From Clavelina lepadiformis (Eukaryota; Chordata; Ascidiacea; Aplousobranchia; Clavelinidae), in assembly GCF_947623445.1 (NCBI RefSeq), contig NC_135242.1:2976001-3040000 (forward strand): DNA of 64,000 nt, in the 5' to 3' direction. Position 1 is the stretch's first letter; each line of letters opens with the position of its first letter. Position numbers and translations under genes: made by a program. This document shows positions 41,173-52,611 of this stretch, piece after piece. Under the pieces are notes generated by a model, which made no database searches, was not told the origin of the DNA, and was given only the letters and a program-made list of their open reading frames with translations.

Positions 41173-43588
41173 TTATTGCACAGTGCTTGGAAAGGTTATG
41201 CAAATATGTTCGACATGCATTGAAAGTTATACATTGTGCCTGTTTTCTTCATTTTAATAACCACTGTAAATGTTTTTCATGATGCTCAATTAATTTCAAA
41301 TTCGACGCTCGTCGTTTAGAAGAACTAAATATTTTTAAAAAATGCTGAAATTTTTCCTTTTTTCTTGTTCTACTGTAAGCAAATACGCCAATTTTTGGTC
41401 GCAGTTGTATTACACGCGCAAGCATTAAACGTTGATAGCCTACGTCAAGTGGTGTCACTAACGCTTGCTGACGTTGGCAGTGCAAATGTTGATGATGACG
41501 ATTGTCGATGTAATTGGTGTACAAATAAATACAAAAAAGTAGTTCTTTTAATTATTCGACTTTTTGCCTTACGCATAGCTTAGTTTCAATGAGAAAAATA
41601 TGAACCATATAGAAAAACAAAGATCACAGATCAGTGAACGATTTGGTGAGATTGGAAAGTTTTGATGAGGACCAAGTTAAATTCATGCACATATTGTAAC
41701 AACTGCGATAATCAAGGAAAAATTAATTATCATTCTCATTACGGCTTACGCTTACGCAGCTGAAATCAGAATTACTCGATGTAGATGTACCAATACGCTA
41801 AAACACAAATGGGAAAATGCTTGCGGCAAATACTCCGACAAAGCACTACTGACTTTGCAAAAAATATTCAGGTCAAGCCTGTGTAAATGTTTTTAGCATA
41901 GACACTAACGACACTTCGCGAAAAACTCTTTCGAAGATTTTTTTAAAAACAGACCTTTAGCGCCCTCGAGCATTTACGTTTTGGAAAAAAGTTAGCCGCA
42001 CGAGAACCTGGAAACAGTCCTGTTTGCCTTCTACAAATATTTAATTCATCACAACCAAACTTTCGACCCCGGATTTATTTCCTGAGATAGCAAATTAACT
42101 TGATAAATGCTTAAAAAATAAATGTGATCTGCATTGTTATAAGCGTGAGCTTATCGAGATTTGCCTGGTTTGTAACTTCGTGCTTAAGGACTGTTGTTGG
42201 AACCTGGGAAACGTGTCAGGTCAATCGTTGTTCGCTCTACATTACTAATGAAACCTACAAGAAACATATTTTTCTTGTTTTTTTGACATTTTGTGCAGTT
42301 TAGCGATAATAAAATCTGTGTGACTTGTATTTTCACAAAATACGACAATATACAGAAGTTTTAAATAGAAAATAAAATTTTCAGAAACAATTTCAATGGA
42401 AACAAATTAGATTTGATTTGCTTATAATGTATGGCATTTCACGTTCTACAATTAAATGAAGCTTACATAGTGACAAAAAGCACACACATTGCCCATTATT
42501 ACTGTGTTGTTGCCACTTGCCAGACAGTGAACGTTTGCACACGAAGCCAAAGTGGCCTATTTTTACCAAAACTCGAAAACCTTACGTCACGTGACACGAG
42601 TTCAAGTGAAGTGTGACGAAACGGTTGGAGGCAAAAGTCACTTCAAGCGTAAAATGAACAGCAAGTTCACAAAAGTCTTGAAAAAATATTGAAAATTGTC
42701 TGAAATTACCCAACAGTGGCAAAACTAACGGGTAAATTTGGCTTCAAATACTTTCTTGTGTAACTATCGACCTATGTATCTGGCAATGCTTGATATCTAA
42801 AACTTTGTTTTTTACTTTTTCAGCATTTTTTTGTTGTTTATTCGCAGTCTTACTTTCGGTTCGTCGACGCAAATGTTCAGGATCATGCGTCATTGGCGGA
42901 ACAAACAACAGATGTAAAAAAGCTTTGACCTATATAGTTTCATTGTGTTTTGCATTTTAGTTTTACTGTGAAGGAAAAATACGTTCGTGTTTTGCTCTTG
43001 CTTTTGGTTCCATTGTTCGTAAAGGTTATCTTTTGCGTCATCACCAACGGATCGTGACAGATTTATAAGCAAATTTGTTAAAGAGCGAATGGGTAAATTG
43101 ACACTTATGCCTACAAGAAGTGAAACTTTATCTTGAAAAACATGTTGCTGGTTCAAAAGCCGAAACACGACATTTTGCCAAACGCGTAATTATACTGTTT
43201 GCAGCGATATCGTGCTAGCGAGTGAGTCATTGCAGTGTAATTTCAGATTGACCTGTGTCGTAGCAACTTCAAAAGTCGTAATTTTTAAAGATAGATTCCA
43301 GAAACACATAAAAATAAAACCGACGTATTTCTATTACTACTGTGCTAATGGCGTGTACCCGTTAATCTGTACAACTAACACTGACTTGTAATCACAGGCA
43401 ATCAATTATGCGGTATCAATTATTAGTTATGCAATTATTAATCAATCAAGCAAACTATCAATTATACGGCAAATCAAAAAAGGATATTATAGGAATAAGG
43501 GAAAGTTCTCAATACTAATTAAAGAAAGAGTCTTTGAATTCGTATTAATTCGAATATATTAATGACATACTTTATCATACTAAAATCG
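41173..43588. other. Intergenic
   Basis: No supported gene. The frames at 41249-41524 and 42890-43168 (minus) have no recognisable features. Confidence 0.5.
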
Positions 43589-46186
43589 GGTTCCACGACA
43601 TATGGCCGCGGGAAAGTGGCCGCGAACAAACTCACCGGGGTCAACTGAACGTGACGTAAATTGACCGCAGACAAACTGACTGTGACATAAACTGGCCGGC
43701 GATCAAATTAACCGTCGATAAATTGGCCGGCGATCAAATTAACCGACGACAAATTGGCCGTCAAAAGGTCAAAATTCTAATTCACTATCTAGTCACTATC
43801 CAGTATGTGTATTGCAGTCAAGGTTGCCACTCGTAGAGTTTTTTGGCCCCTTGTACGGTGACCCATATTCATAGATTTCTTATTGTTACATACATTTTCC
43901 CAGTCTAGACGAGTTGTTTGATGAGATTATGAAACAATGCGTTGTAGCCTATCTCATGTTGTAACAATGGACTTATTGCAATAACAATGGACACTTTAGT
44001 TAAGTAAATTGTCAGATTGAAGCTGTACGTCAGGACTCCCCTAGTTTTAAGTCTTGGTTATGGTTATGCTAATAATTGTAAATTGCAAAAAGAGTTGGAG
44101 AAGCCCAGCAGGTGGAGACTGGAGAGTGAGACAGCAGATGAGCAGAATCAGCAGATTGAACAGACAGGAATCAAGTGATCTTGTTTTGTACATTTACGAC
44201 TTTGTGTTGTTTAAGTGAGTTGCCAGTAAACCCGGTGTAATGCCTATAGCCACGTGATTGAGATACTAAATTGAGATACTTTTGCAGACTAGATGCCGAC
44301 ACTTTTAGAATAAAACTGATTTTTAAGGTCTGAAAATGGCAGAAGTAATCTCACAAAGAGGTAAGAAAAAATTAGTTTACAACCATTACATTTTCTAGAG
44401 AGATGGACAAAGTTCAGACGGGAAAACTGCATTCTGGAGATGCAGTAATTACCACAAGAGTTTTTGTAAGGCACGTCTCCATACTGTAGATGGCTTAGTC
44501 ACGAAAGAGTTGCACGAACACAGTCACCTACAAGAAGAGAGACATGTTCAAGTGGCCAAACTACTTACGGTCGTCAAGGAACGCGCTGGCAACGCTAACT
44601 ATACGTCCACACCAGCAAATATCATATCTGACGCGACAGTGGGATTGCCAGGTGCCGTCAGAGCGCATATTGTGGAAAAAAATCTGAAAAGATCAATACA
44701 ACGAACACGACTTAGGACTGTTGCAGCACCTGCAAATCCACTGAACTGCACAGATTTAGAAATACCTGACTCGTACAAAAATATTCTTTTAGATGATGCT
44801 ATGGGGTCTGAACTTTTTTTGCAGTATGACTCAGGAGCTGAAGAAAATAGGATATTAATTTTTGGCACCGAAGAGAGCAAAAGAGTACTAGAATTATCAG
44901 AAAACTGGCAAGCTGATGGGACGTTCAAGGTTACCCCGCCAATATTTTCACAGGTTTACTCTATCCATGCTTCACGACATGGCGACCTTGTCCCAGCGTT
45001 GTACTGTTTACTACCGAACAAAGCACAAGAAACATATGAGCGGTTATTTCGCGCAGCGTGGCAACTGATACCAAATGCACATCCAACAAGTTTTTTGGTT
45101 GATTTTGAAATGTCTGCAATAAATGCAATTCGGATGGTGTTTGACTATGATGACCTCACAGTAAGTGGTTGCTTTTTTCATTTAAATCAAAATGTCAGGA
45201 AGCACATGCAGCAAATCGGACTTCAAAGAAGGTATCAAAATGATCAAGAATTTGCACTACTGCTGCGTCACATACCGGCTTTGGCATTTGTTCCAATACA
45301 GCATCTGATTGAGGCTTTTGAAACATTAGAGGAATTTTTGCCTGATGAAATGCTTCCGCTTCTCGACTACTTTGAGCGTACTTACATCGGGCGTCGCTTT
45401 CGAACTCAGCTCCGAAGAGACCCGCCATATTCACATGACTTCTGGAACGTCCATGTTCGGGTGTTAAATGGCGAAGCCAGAACCAACAACAAAGTTGAAG
45501 GTCACCACAGTCTAATAAACAGGATGTTATCAATGCAACACCCAACCATTTGGAAATTTATAGAAGCTTTAAGGAAATTGCAGAACATAAACAAAAACAA
45601 GATTGAGGCGCTCTGTGCCCAAGGGCCTCCTGCCAAAAGGAGAAAATACAAGGATCTGGATGCGCGACTTCAAACCATCGTTGAAGATTTTGCAAACCGT
45701 GACATATTAGATTTTCTCAGAGGCATCGCCCACAACCTACAATTTGCGCAATAAACTTCCTTGTTTGTCAAATAACAGCTTGTGTAAATTTTAGTGCCCA
45801 TATTATGTAGTGTCATATGTGTTTTGCAGTGAACGTCTTTTAATGTTGTTACTCGTATTTCTCGTATTTCCGGAAATATTTCTGTTTATTTCAATAAACG
45901 TTTCAATGTGTATTGAAATAAAAAACAATTTTGTTAAAAACAAAGGAAATAGTTACAAACAAATATTTACTTTACATATCATATACTACCGAGTTTAAAA
46001 TTTTGACCTTTTGACGGCCAATTTGTCGCCGGTTAATTTGATCGCCGGCCAATTTATCGACGGTTAATTTGATCGCCGGCCAGTTTATGTCACAGTCAGT
46101 TTGTCTGCGGTCAATTTACGTCACGTTCAGTTGACCCCGGTGAGTTTGTTCGCGGCCACTTTCCCGCGGCCATATGTCGTGCTCCC
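43589..46186 (+). mobile_element. MULE (Mutator-like) DNA transposon, near full length
   Basis: A 2598-bp element with terminal inverted repeats of about 188 bp (43589-43776 and 45999-46186; outer bases GGTTCCACGACATATGG against GGGAGCACGACATATGG). It is flanked by a perfect 9-bp target duplication CTAAAATCG (43580-43588, 46187-46195). Long inverted repeats with a 9-bp duplication are typical of MULEs. Each TIR contains two copies of a GGCCGGCGATCAAATTAACC subrepeat. One transposase frame lies inside. Confidence 0.95.
44336..45754 (+). CDS. MULE transposase with FLYWCH finger (one in-frame stop near its start)
   Basis: The catalytic part is open from about 44399 to 45754. From ATG 44336 the frame reads ISQRGKKKLVYNHYIF, meets TAG at 44396-44398, then continues in the same frame with KTAFWRCSNYHKSFCKARLH and HEHSH. 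Together these look like a FLYWCH zinc finger (W-x-C ... C ... H-x-H) broken by one stop. Downstream are the MULE catalytic blocks: WQADGTFKVTP (first Asp), FLVDFEMSAINAI (second Asp), CFFHLNQN (C/H element) and NNKVEGHHSLINR (Glu). A 38-nt intron (GAG/GTAAGA to TTTTCTAG/AGAG) would remove the stop but also part of the finger, so I take the stop as real damage. Translation could also begin downstream without the finger. About 470 codons in all. Confidence 0.9.
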
Positions 46187-46364
46187 CTAAAATCGATATC
46201 AGCTGTATGCATTTTATTCTTTCGTTCTTTTTAATTGCTTTTTCTTGTCATCAAATTCTTACAACTTAACGTTGTGCCATGTTGCGAACAGAATAAACGT
46301 AAAAAGTTCAATATACCGTTTTAGCTTATATTGCTACTGTGTTCCATGTCTGCATCGATATTGT

Positions 46365-46879
46365 GGTTCCACGACATATGGCCGCGGGAAAGTGGCCGCG
46401 AACAAACTCACCGGGGTCAACTGAACGTGACGTAAATTGACCGCAGACAAACTGACTGTGACATAAACTGGCCGGCGATCAAATTAACCGTCGATAAATT
46501 GGCCGGCGATCAAATTAACCGACGACAAATTGGCCGTCAAAAGGTCAAAATTCTAATTCACTATCTAGTCACTTCTGTTTATTTCAATAAACGTTTCAAT
46601 GTGTATTGAAATAAAAAACAATTTTGTTAAAAACAAAGGAAATAGTTACAAACAAATATTTACTTTACATATCATATACTACCGAGTTTAAAATTTTGAC
46701 CTTTTGACGGCCAATTTGTCGCCGGTTAATTTGATCGCCGGCCAATTTATCGACGGTTAATTTGATCGCCGGCCAGTTTATGTCACAGTCAGTTTGTCTG
46801 CGGTCAATTTACGTCACGTTCAGTTGACCCCGGTGAGTTTGTTCGCGGCCACTTTCCCGCGGCCATATGTCGTGCTCCC
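46365..46879 (+). mobile_element. Non-autonomous MULE derivative (internal deletion)
   Basis: A 515-bp copy of the MULE lacking its middle. Its left 208 bp or so match 43589-43796 and its right part matches about 45881-46186, both apparently without differences; the junction is at CTAGTCACT/TCTGTTTATT. It has its own perfect 9-bp target duplication CGATATTGT (46356-46364, 46880-46888), so it transposed as a short element and did not arise by deletion in place. Same orientation as the larger element, 178 bp away. Confidence 0.95.
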
Positions 46880-46888
46880 CGATATTGT

Positions 46889-48048
46889 GCATGCGTTACG
46901 CTCATTACCCTCGGCCGCATTACTTCGTGCTTGTTTCTGTATTTATACTGCATGGCACAAACGGGATTGAGAAAAAATTTGAAAACATTTGAAAGTGTAT
47001 AGAATTTATATCCAGCAATATTTTGAAGTAACAACAAGATAAAACGTTCTTATTAATATTTTGTCTTTTAAACAAACTATTTATATAAAGTACTAAATAA
47101 AAATTTGATCCGTTGTTATCAATCCAATATTTGTTTCTAATAATTTGCCTTTTGCCCATTTTTTCAAACAATATGTGATCGAATAAAGATCTATTACAGA
47201 TGGACGATATAGAATATAAAATTAAACTAATAAAGGACTACATAAATCTTTTCAAGTTCTAGATCTTTAACTGTCGAAGATTTTCCAAAATTTAGAAGCC
47301 TGCTTTCTACGACGTCATTAATGGCGCTTTCAAAGCTTCCATTGCGTATGAGCACCTGGTTTACAATTTTATTCTAAACTATTATGGGCCATAAAATTTT
47401 TATCTTTTTTCATTAATTGTTTAGCGTTAGTAACAAACGGTCTTGCAATTTATTGCCTACTCTAGACTAGATGCCGATAACAAAGCCAAATTCCGTTTAT
47501 ATAGTTTGGTTATTTCCGGTCACAAAATTACAAACGAAATGGGCGGTTACTGCAAACAAGTTTTATTTAGGAAGGTAGTAAAACTAAATGTCTTCAGCAT
47601 GATAACGAGCGTTTTTCGTCACAGCATCCATGGAAACTCCAGTAATTAACTTCTTTTATCTTTTCGGTGTTTATTGAAGAACACTCTCAAATTTCTGTCT
47701 TCAGTTAACGATCCTTTACACTAAAGCAGGCTATATATATTGTCCACTTCTCTTATGTTTGGGCAAAGTTAGACTACTCTAGCTGAGGTGGGTACGAAGT
47801 GGTTAGTGCAAAAATTGCAGTAATCCGTTTCAAATGTTAGTCTAAGTTTTCATGGGAACAATTGCAGAGAAACAGAGTTTGAGTTTAAACCAAAAATGAC
47901 TTACTGCGAGCATGTAAAACCGATACTCAACATATATAGGGATATTAAACCAAACGAAAGAATGAATTTAACCCTATTATTTTAAGGTTTGACTCACAAG
48001 TTAATTAACTGATAGTTTACATTTACTTGAAAACGTAACCAGTAAAAC
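46889..48048. other. Intergenic
   Basis: No supported gene. The frame at 47443-47649 has no recognisable feature. Confidence 0.5.
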
Positions 48049-49077
48049 ATGATCTACACCTTGTTGTGTTTGGCTTTGTTTGCTACCAGCATTGACGGAT
48101 CCTTCAACTGCTGCTCCGGATACGCCCAGTTGAGAAGAGGTGAGTTAAAATTAAATTTAATCTTATTGTATGGCTGCAATGTGCTCTCCATTTTGTTTCG
48201 AGGAATAGATCAATAAAGTCAGAGCATTTGCAATATCAAGTATTTTCAGTTCTTTGAAATAATAGATTTATGACAACTGCATTTACTGATTGTGGTTTAA
48301 AGCTGTATTCCAAAACGCTTTACACAAAATTCATGGCATGGCGAGGAAGGTCTTTTATTGAACCTACCTACCCTTTTTAGAACTAAAAGAATCGTTAACT
48401 TCGGACTGGTTTGTCCCCTTCAACGGCTACAAATACAAAGTGACCAGCGGTACACACAGCTGGACTGATGCAAGACATGAGTGTCGGAAAATGGGAGCTG
48501 ATCTGGCAACAGCTGGGGCGAGAAGTCCGGAAACACTGAAGTAAATTTTTCGTCATTATTCCCATTTCATCCTTGTAGATATATACTCTAAGCTAAATCA
48601 CCTAAATATGCCAAATCACCTGCAACTTGGACACACAGTGAACTAAAGCAACTGATGGAAAATAAACACTTGAAAACAATAATCACTTAAACAATTAAGT
48701 TAAAAGCGCCTTTTACGGCGATGTTTGCCGAAGGCACACGAAAAGTTTAAATCCATGACAATATTTAATTTATTTTTATCTAAATTTCCCCAACATGATG
48801 GTCAAACTAAACTTTTATAACATGTGTTGTTTTTTTCAGGGCTATCTGGAACAAGTACTCAATTGCTAGAGCATCTTGGGTGGGTTTAAATGACATCAAC
48901 AAGGAACACAAATACGTTTGGGTTGATGGGCGGCAAGGAGTAAATATCCCTTGGGCACCCAATGAGCCAAACCAGGCTGGCGGAAACGAAGATTGCGTCA
49001 ACTTGTGGGCTCATGCCCGTCTTAATGACGGCGAATGTTCCGATAAGTTTAGAGGGTTGTGCGAAAAGAAAGTTTGA
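48049..49077 (+). CDS. Secreted C-type lectin 4
   Basis: Three exons: 48049-48139, 48381-48540, 48840-49077 (162 residues). Signal peptide MIYTLLCLALFATSIDG and neck SFNCCSGYAQLRR; lectin motifs WFVPFNGYKYKVT, WTDARHECRKMGADLATA, WVGLNDINKEHKYVWVDG, an EPN motif (PNEPNQAGGNEDCVNLW), ARLNDGECSDKF and GLCEKKV. The architecture and phases match lectins 1-3, but sequence and exon lengths differ clearly (91 and 160 bases), so this is an older branch of the same family. The orphan exon at 29041 derives from this branch. EPN with the WND-like segment replaced by LND suggests calcium-dependent mannose-type binding. AATAAA occurs about 190 bases after the stop. Confidence 0.92.
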
Positions 49078-49527
49078 TTGTATCAGTAATTGTCGATTGA
49101 TTTACATGATATGGTCTATGTACTAATAATTTCTACTTAATTAAGATAACACAATTTAAGTTCAGGTATACGTAACTATAGTGCTGTTCATTCATGCGGA
49201 ACGAAAAACCTCAAATCATATCCATACTGCTGTTCAAGCAATTTATTTTATAGAATTAAAAAAAAAGAATAAACTGTTGTTTTATTGTATCGAGATTACG
49301 ATAGTCTCAGAAGTAAAGTTACTGTAAATGTGCATCTTTTACGGGTAAATTTGTACAAAAAACATAAAAAATCTGCTTCCAATATACACGAAAGCAAACC
49401 TATGACCCAACAATTTCACATTTCAAGATTTTTTAAATGCTTCTATTTAATATCTTAGCAACACTTTATACCAATTCTAAAGCACTTTCTTTACAGCGTG
49501 CTCTAGTTGAAAGGATTTTTACGATTC

Positions 49528-49792
49528 TTTAAGAAATATTCGAGTGTAAGTGCCACGTGTAGATATACAACAAATAATCAGCGGGAAGCGCACAGCTGCA
49601 AGATTACTATACGCGACGCGAATCGCGCATACGAAAGTCATTGAAATGAGTCACATGAATCAAATGAGTCACACTTGTCATTGAAATGAGAGTTTAGACA
49701 GCATACAGGAACACATATACGCGGCTATAGCTCATTTCAAACATCGTAATATCAACATTGCCACTTCGCAGTATAAGCAAACCTAAGGCTCC
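49528..49792 (+). repeat. Direct repeat left of pentraxin
   Basis: Similar to 52124-52413: GCCACGTGTAGATATACAACAAATAATCAGCG-type start (split here by small changes), then CTATAGCTCATT, CATCGT, ATATCAACATTG and CGCAGTATA. Moderate divergence. The copies bracket about 2.3 kb containing the pentraxin gene. Confidence 0.75.
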
Positions 49793-50185
49793 GCTTTAAA
49801 CTCAATTTATTAATTAAAATGTTTTTTTTTTCCTGTTTAAAGTATGATCGTGAAAACAGTATAAATGTGGTTTGTTTGAAGAAACAAATAGTTGACGTCA
49901 CTGGCCCATCAATGATTAAACTGGAATTTTGCTCTGGCAATATTCCCACTATGCGTTCTATTAATAATTGTTGAAACAACAAACAAACATGTTGGAATTA
50001 CATACCGTAACTGGAATTTGTTGTGAGTCCGAGAGGACTTAATTGTAATTTAAACAAAGTATCAAAAATAAAGCAAAATTAACTTTGACGTTTCTGGAAT
50101 TTATCCACACGTGCTCCTGTTCTAAATGTGTTTTCTAATTCCATGCTCACAACCTGCAGGAGCTTGTAGATGTTTGCTGTAGCAC

Positions 50186-50270
50186 AGTGGTTCCCAAAGT
50201 GTGGGTCGCGACTCGCGACCCAAACAAGGGTCGCAAAGGGTCAAACAATGGCGTTAAAAAAGCAGCTGCG
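50186..50270 (+). mobile_element. hAT-type transposon terminus
   Basis: CAGTGGTTCCCAAAGTGTGG followed by GGTCGCGACTCGCGACCC is the classic start of hAT/Charlie-like elements. I found no matching right end or target duplication, so this may be a one-ended fragment. Confidence 0.6.
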
Positions 50271-50727
50271 TGGTGTAAGATAACGCGGTTTATAAGTTCA
50301 CGAGTTAAGATTGGTTGATTACGGTACTATTTTGAAGTAAAGTTATTATTACTGTTTATACTGTGTTTTGTTAAGTATTAATTAGTTAACATTTTAAAAA
50401 GTAAATAATTATGTTCAATACGCTGATTGTGATAAGATTTGAGAATTGGGTCGGTTTTAACCAAAGTGGTAAAATAACGTTTTATATTCAGAAGTGCGTT
50501 TACAGTATGTCTGACTGCTTCGCTTTTTGAAACATGAGATTCAAATACAGTCAGATAATACAGACAGCAATCCAGCTATAATCTTACTTAATATTTTTGT
50601 TCTTTTCTTTCAAACGACTTTTCTTTCAATTTTACCATAACATCTGCAATTTTAAGTTGCAAATTTCGGTTGGTATTTGTGCTCTTTCACTTCTGCGTTG
50701 TCGTAAATCTTGGACGAAGAAAGGAGA

Positions 50728-51931
50728 ATGGTTTTCCGACTTTTGCTGATGCTGTCGTTTCTCCTTATAGTGGGATTGGCTGTAACAAAAGGTAACCTAG
50801 AAACAAATGCTGTTTTCTTTCAGGTCGAAATTGTTTATAAAATAACATAACGCCCAAAGTAAATTTTTTTTAAGAAGTCTATAGTTCCTACACGTCCATA
50901 GTTGATTGCTTGCTGCAACGTATTATATCTCATTATTCATTGCTTCTGTATGTTGCAGGATGTTCATTTTATGAGTTTTACTTTCCTGATATCCACTTAA
51001 TACTCGAGTTTTACTTTCCTGATATGAGTTTTACTTTCCTGATTCCTGCTTGTGGGTTTATCCGCACACCACATCTGGATTTAGGGCAGTTGCTAGTTAT
51101 GCCATATCAAACGACGATCACCGTCATTATGAAGTAGCGATATATGATGGCAAATTGAAATTTACCATTGGCGGATCTTCAATCACATTTCCTGTTAGTG
51201 TTCCTGAAAATGTTTGGGTAAGACACTATAGTTAATCTATTTTTTTGTTGTTTCTGTAAATTTTAATTTGTTTTGTTATTTGAAATTATTTCAGATAAGC
51301 CTTTTAATTTTTTGGTAATTCTTGAATTATTTCCCTACCTGTCAAGACTCACTTCTGTGTATGGTTTGATACCTCAAGCCGCGAAATAGGAGTTTATAAG
51401 AATGACCTGGATGCTGACACAGCAGTGTACAATGGAGATCATGTCCCTGGTGGAGGAATCTTTATTATGGGTCAGGACCAAGATTCTTTTGGAGGAACTT
51501 TTCAGGGTTTTCAAGCATTTCGGTGAGTCCGCATGCTCAAAAATCAAAACATGAACAAAAACAAACCAATAAAATGGTAGTTAACAAATGCTATAATCTC
51601 ACCCTCTATCGACTTATAACCAAACCATACACGAAAATAAATTGTGCAAATAAAAAAATTTATAATCCAAAAGTTTGCAAATATTACTATTGTAAAGACA
51701 TTTTTACTTTCTATATTGAACTTTCTTTTTGCTTTTTTTTCAATAATTCTTCGCAGAGGATACATCAGCAACTTTATCATGTGGCCTCGCTTACTAACCA
51801 GATATGAGATAATAAATGTAGCGAAAAATTGTTCCTGCCCGATTGATACTTCGATTGAAATGAGCTTGGATCGGGCTGAAATCTATGGTGACGTGTCCTA
51901 TGCTGTCTCAAATTGTCGGAACAAATATTAA
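50728..51931 (+). CDS. Secreted pentraxin, frame disrupted by a small tandem repeat
   Basis: Four exons: 50728-50791 (signal peptide VFRLLLMLSFLLIVGLAVTKG), 50959-51217, 51347-51522, 51757-51931. Pentraxin features are FYFPD at the start, the strand VAIYDGKLKFTIGG, HFCVWFD (a variant of the HxCxS/TW signature), GQDQDSFGGTF (calcium and ligand loop, GQEQDSYGG in CRP) and GYISNFIMWPRLLT. The family binds phosphocholine or other microbial ligands in a calcium-dependent way. In exon 2 the 18-mer GAGTTTTACTTTCCTGAT occurs three times (50973, 51006, 51026); the last spacing is 20 bases, so the signal-peptide frame and the pentraxin frame do not agree. With only one copy of the 18-mer the frames would agree. 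Everything else looks intact, so this is either a recent pseudogene, a polymorphic allele or an assembly artefact. Confidence 0.8.
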
Positions 51932-52123
51932 AATAAATAGAAATTAATCTATGTGTTACGTAAAGCATAAATGTGCCAGGTCTGTAGCTCCTTTCACGGC
52001 GAACTGCCACACCGAAGTCACACTTGAGTGTTGGTGAGAACTTTTACTTAAAACCTACACACAAAATAGACGTCGACTTAATGTAAAACTTAGGGAACAA
52101 ACATTTGTATGATATTGTTACAC

Positions 52124-52413
52124 CAGTTAAAGAAATATTCCAGTTTAAATGCCACGTCTAGATAGACAACAAATAATCAGCGAGATCGCACCGCTGCCAG
52201 ATTACACCACGCAAATAGTGCACGAAAGGTTACTCTATAGGACTCAAATAAACTTACTGGGACAATGACTGAACAAGCATATGCTACTGTAAGTAATAGG
52301 GTCAGCACTTGTAAGTGAGCTGAAAGTTTAAACTTACACAAACATACGCAGCTATAGCTCATTGTAAACATCGTCATATCAACATTGCGAAATCGCAGTA
52401 TATAAGAAAACCT
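52124..52413 (+). repeat. Direct repeat right of pentraxin
   Basis: Partner of 49528-49792, in the same orientation. Confidence 0.75.
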
Positions 52414-52611
52414 AAAGCCCCCCTCCCATGTTTGTCATGGATTAAAAATAAACATATTCTGTTCTCAAAATACTATATACAATAACATCTGCTCTCTCAT
52501 GGCGCAAAAGCATGATAAAGGAAACCCGTTTATTTTTTAACGCTACGCGCTATTGTCCAAATACTGTGTTATTTCCAGCATAGCAAAACGACCTTGTTCG
52601 GTAAATATTGT

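Larger units (their letters stand above)
49078..50727. other. Spacer between lectin 4 and pentraxin
   Basis: Contains the lectin 4 3' flank, one copy of a direct repeat (49528-49792) and an hAT-type terminus (50186). No supported gene. Confidence 0.5.

Noticed and set aside
46365-46879. The short MULE as a deletion in place within a tandem pair
   Set aside because: Its own distinct 9-bp target duplication shows it inserted as a short element.
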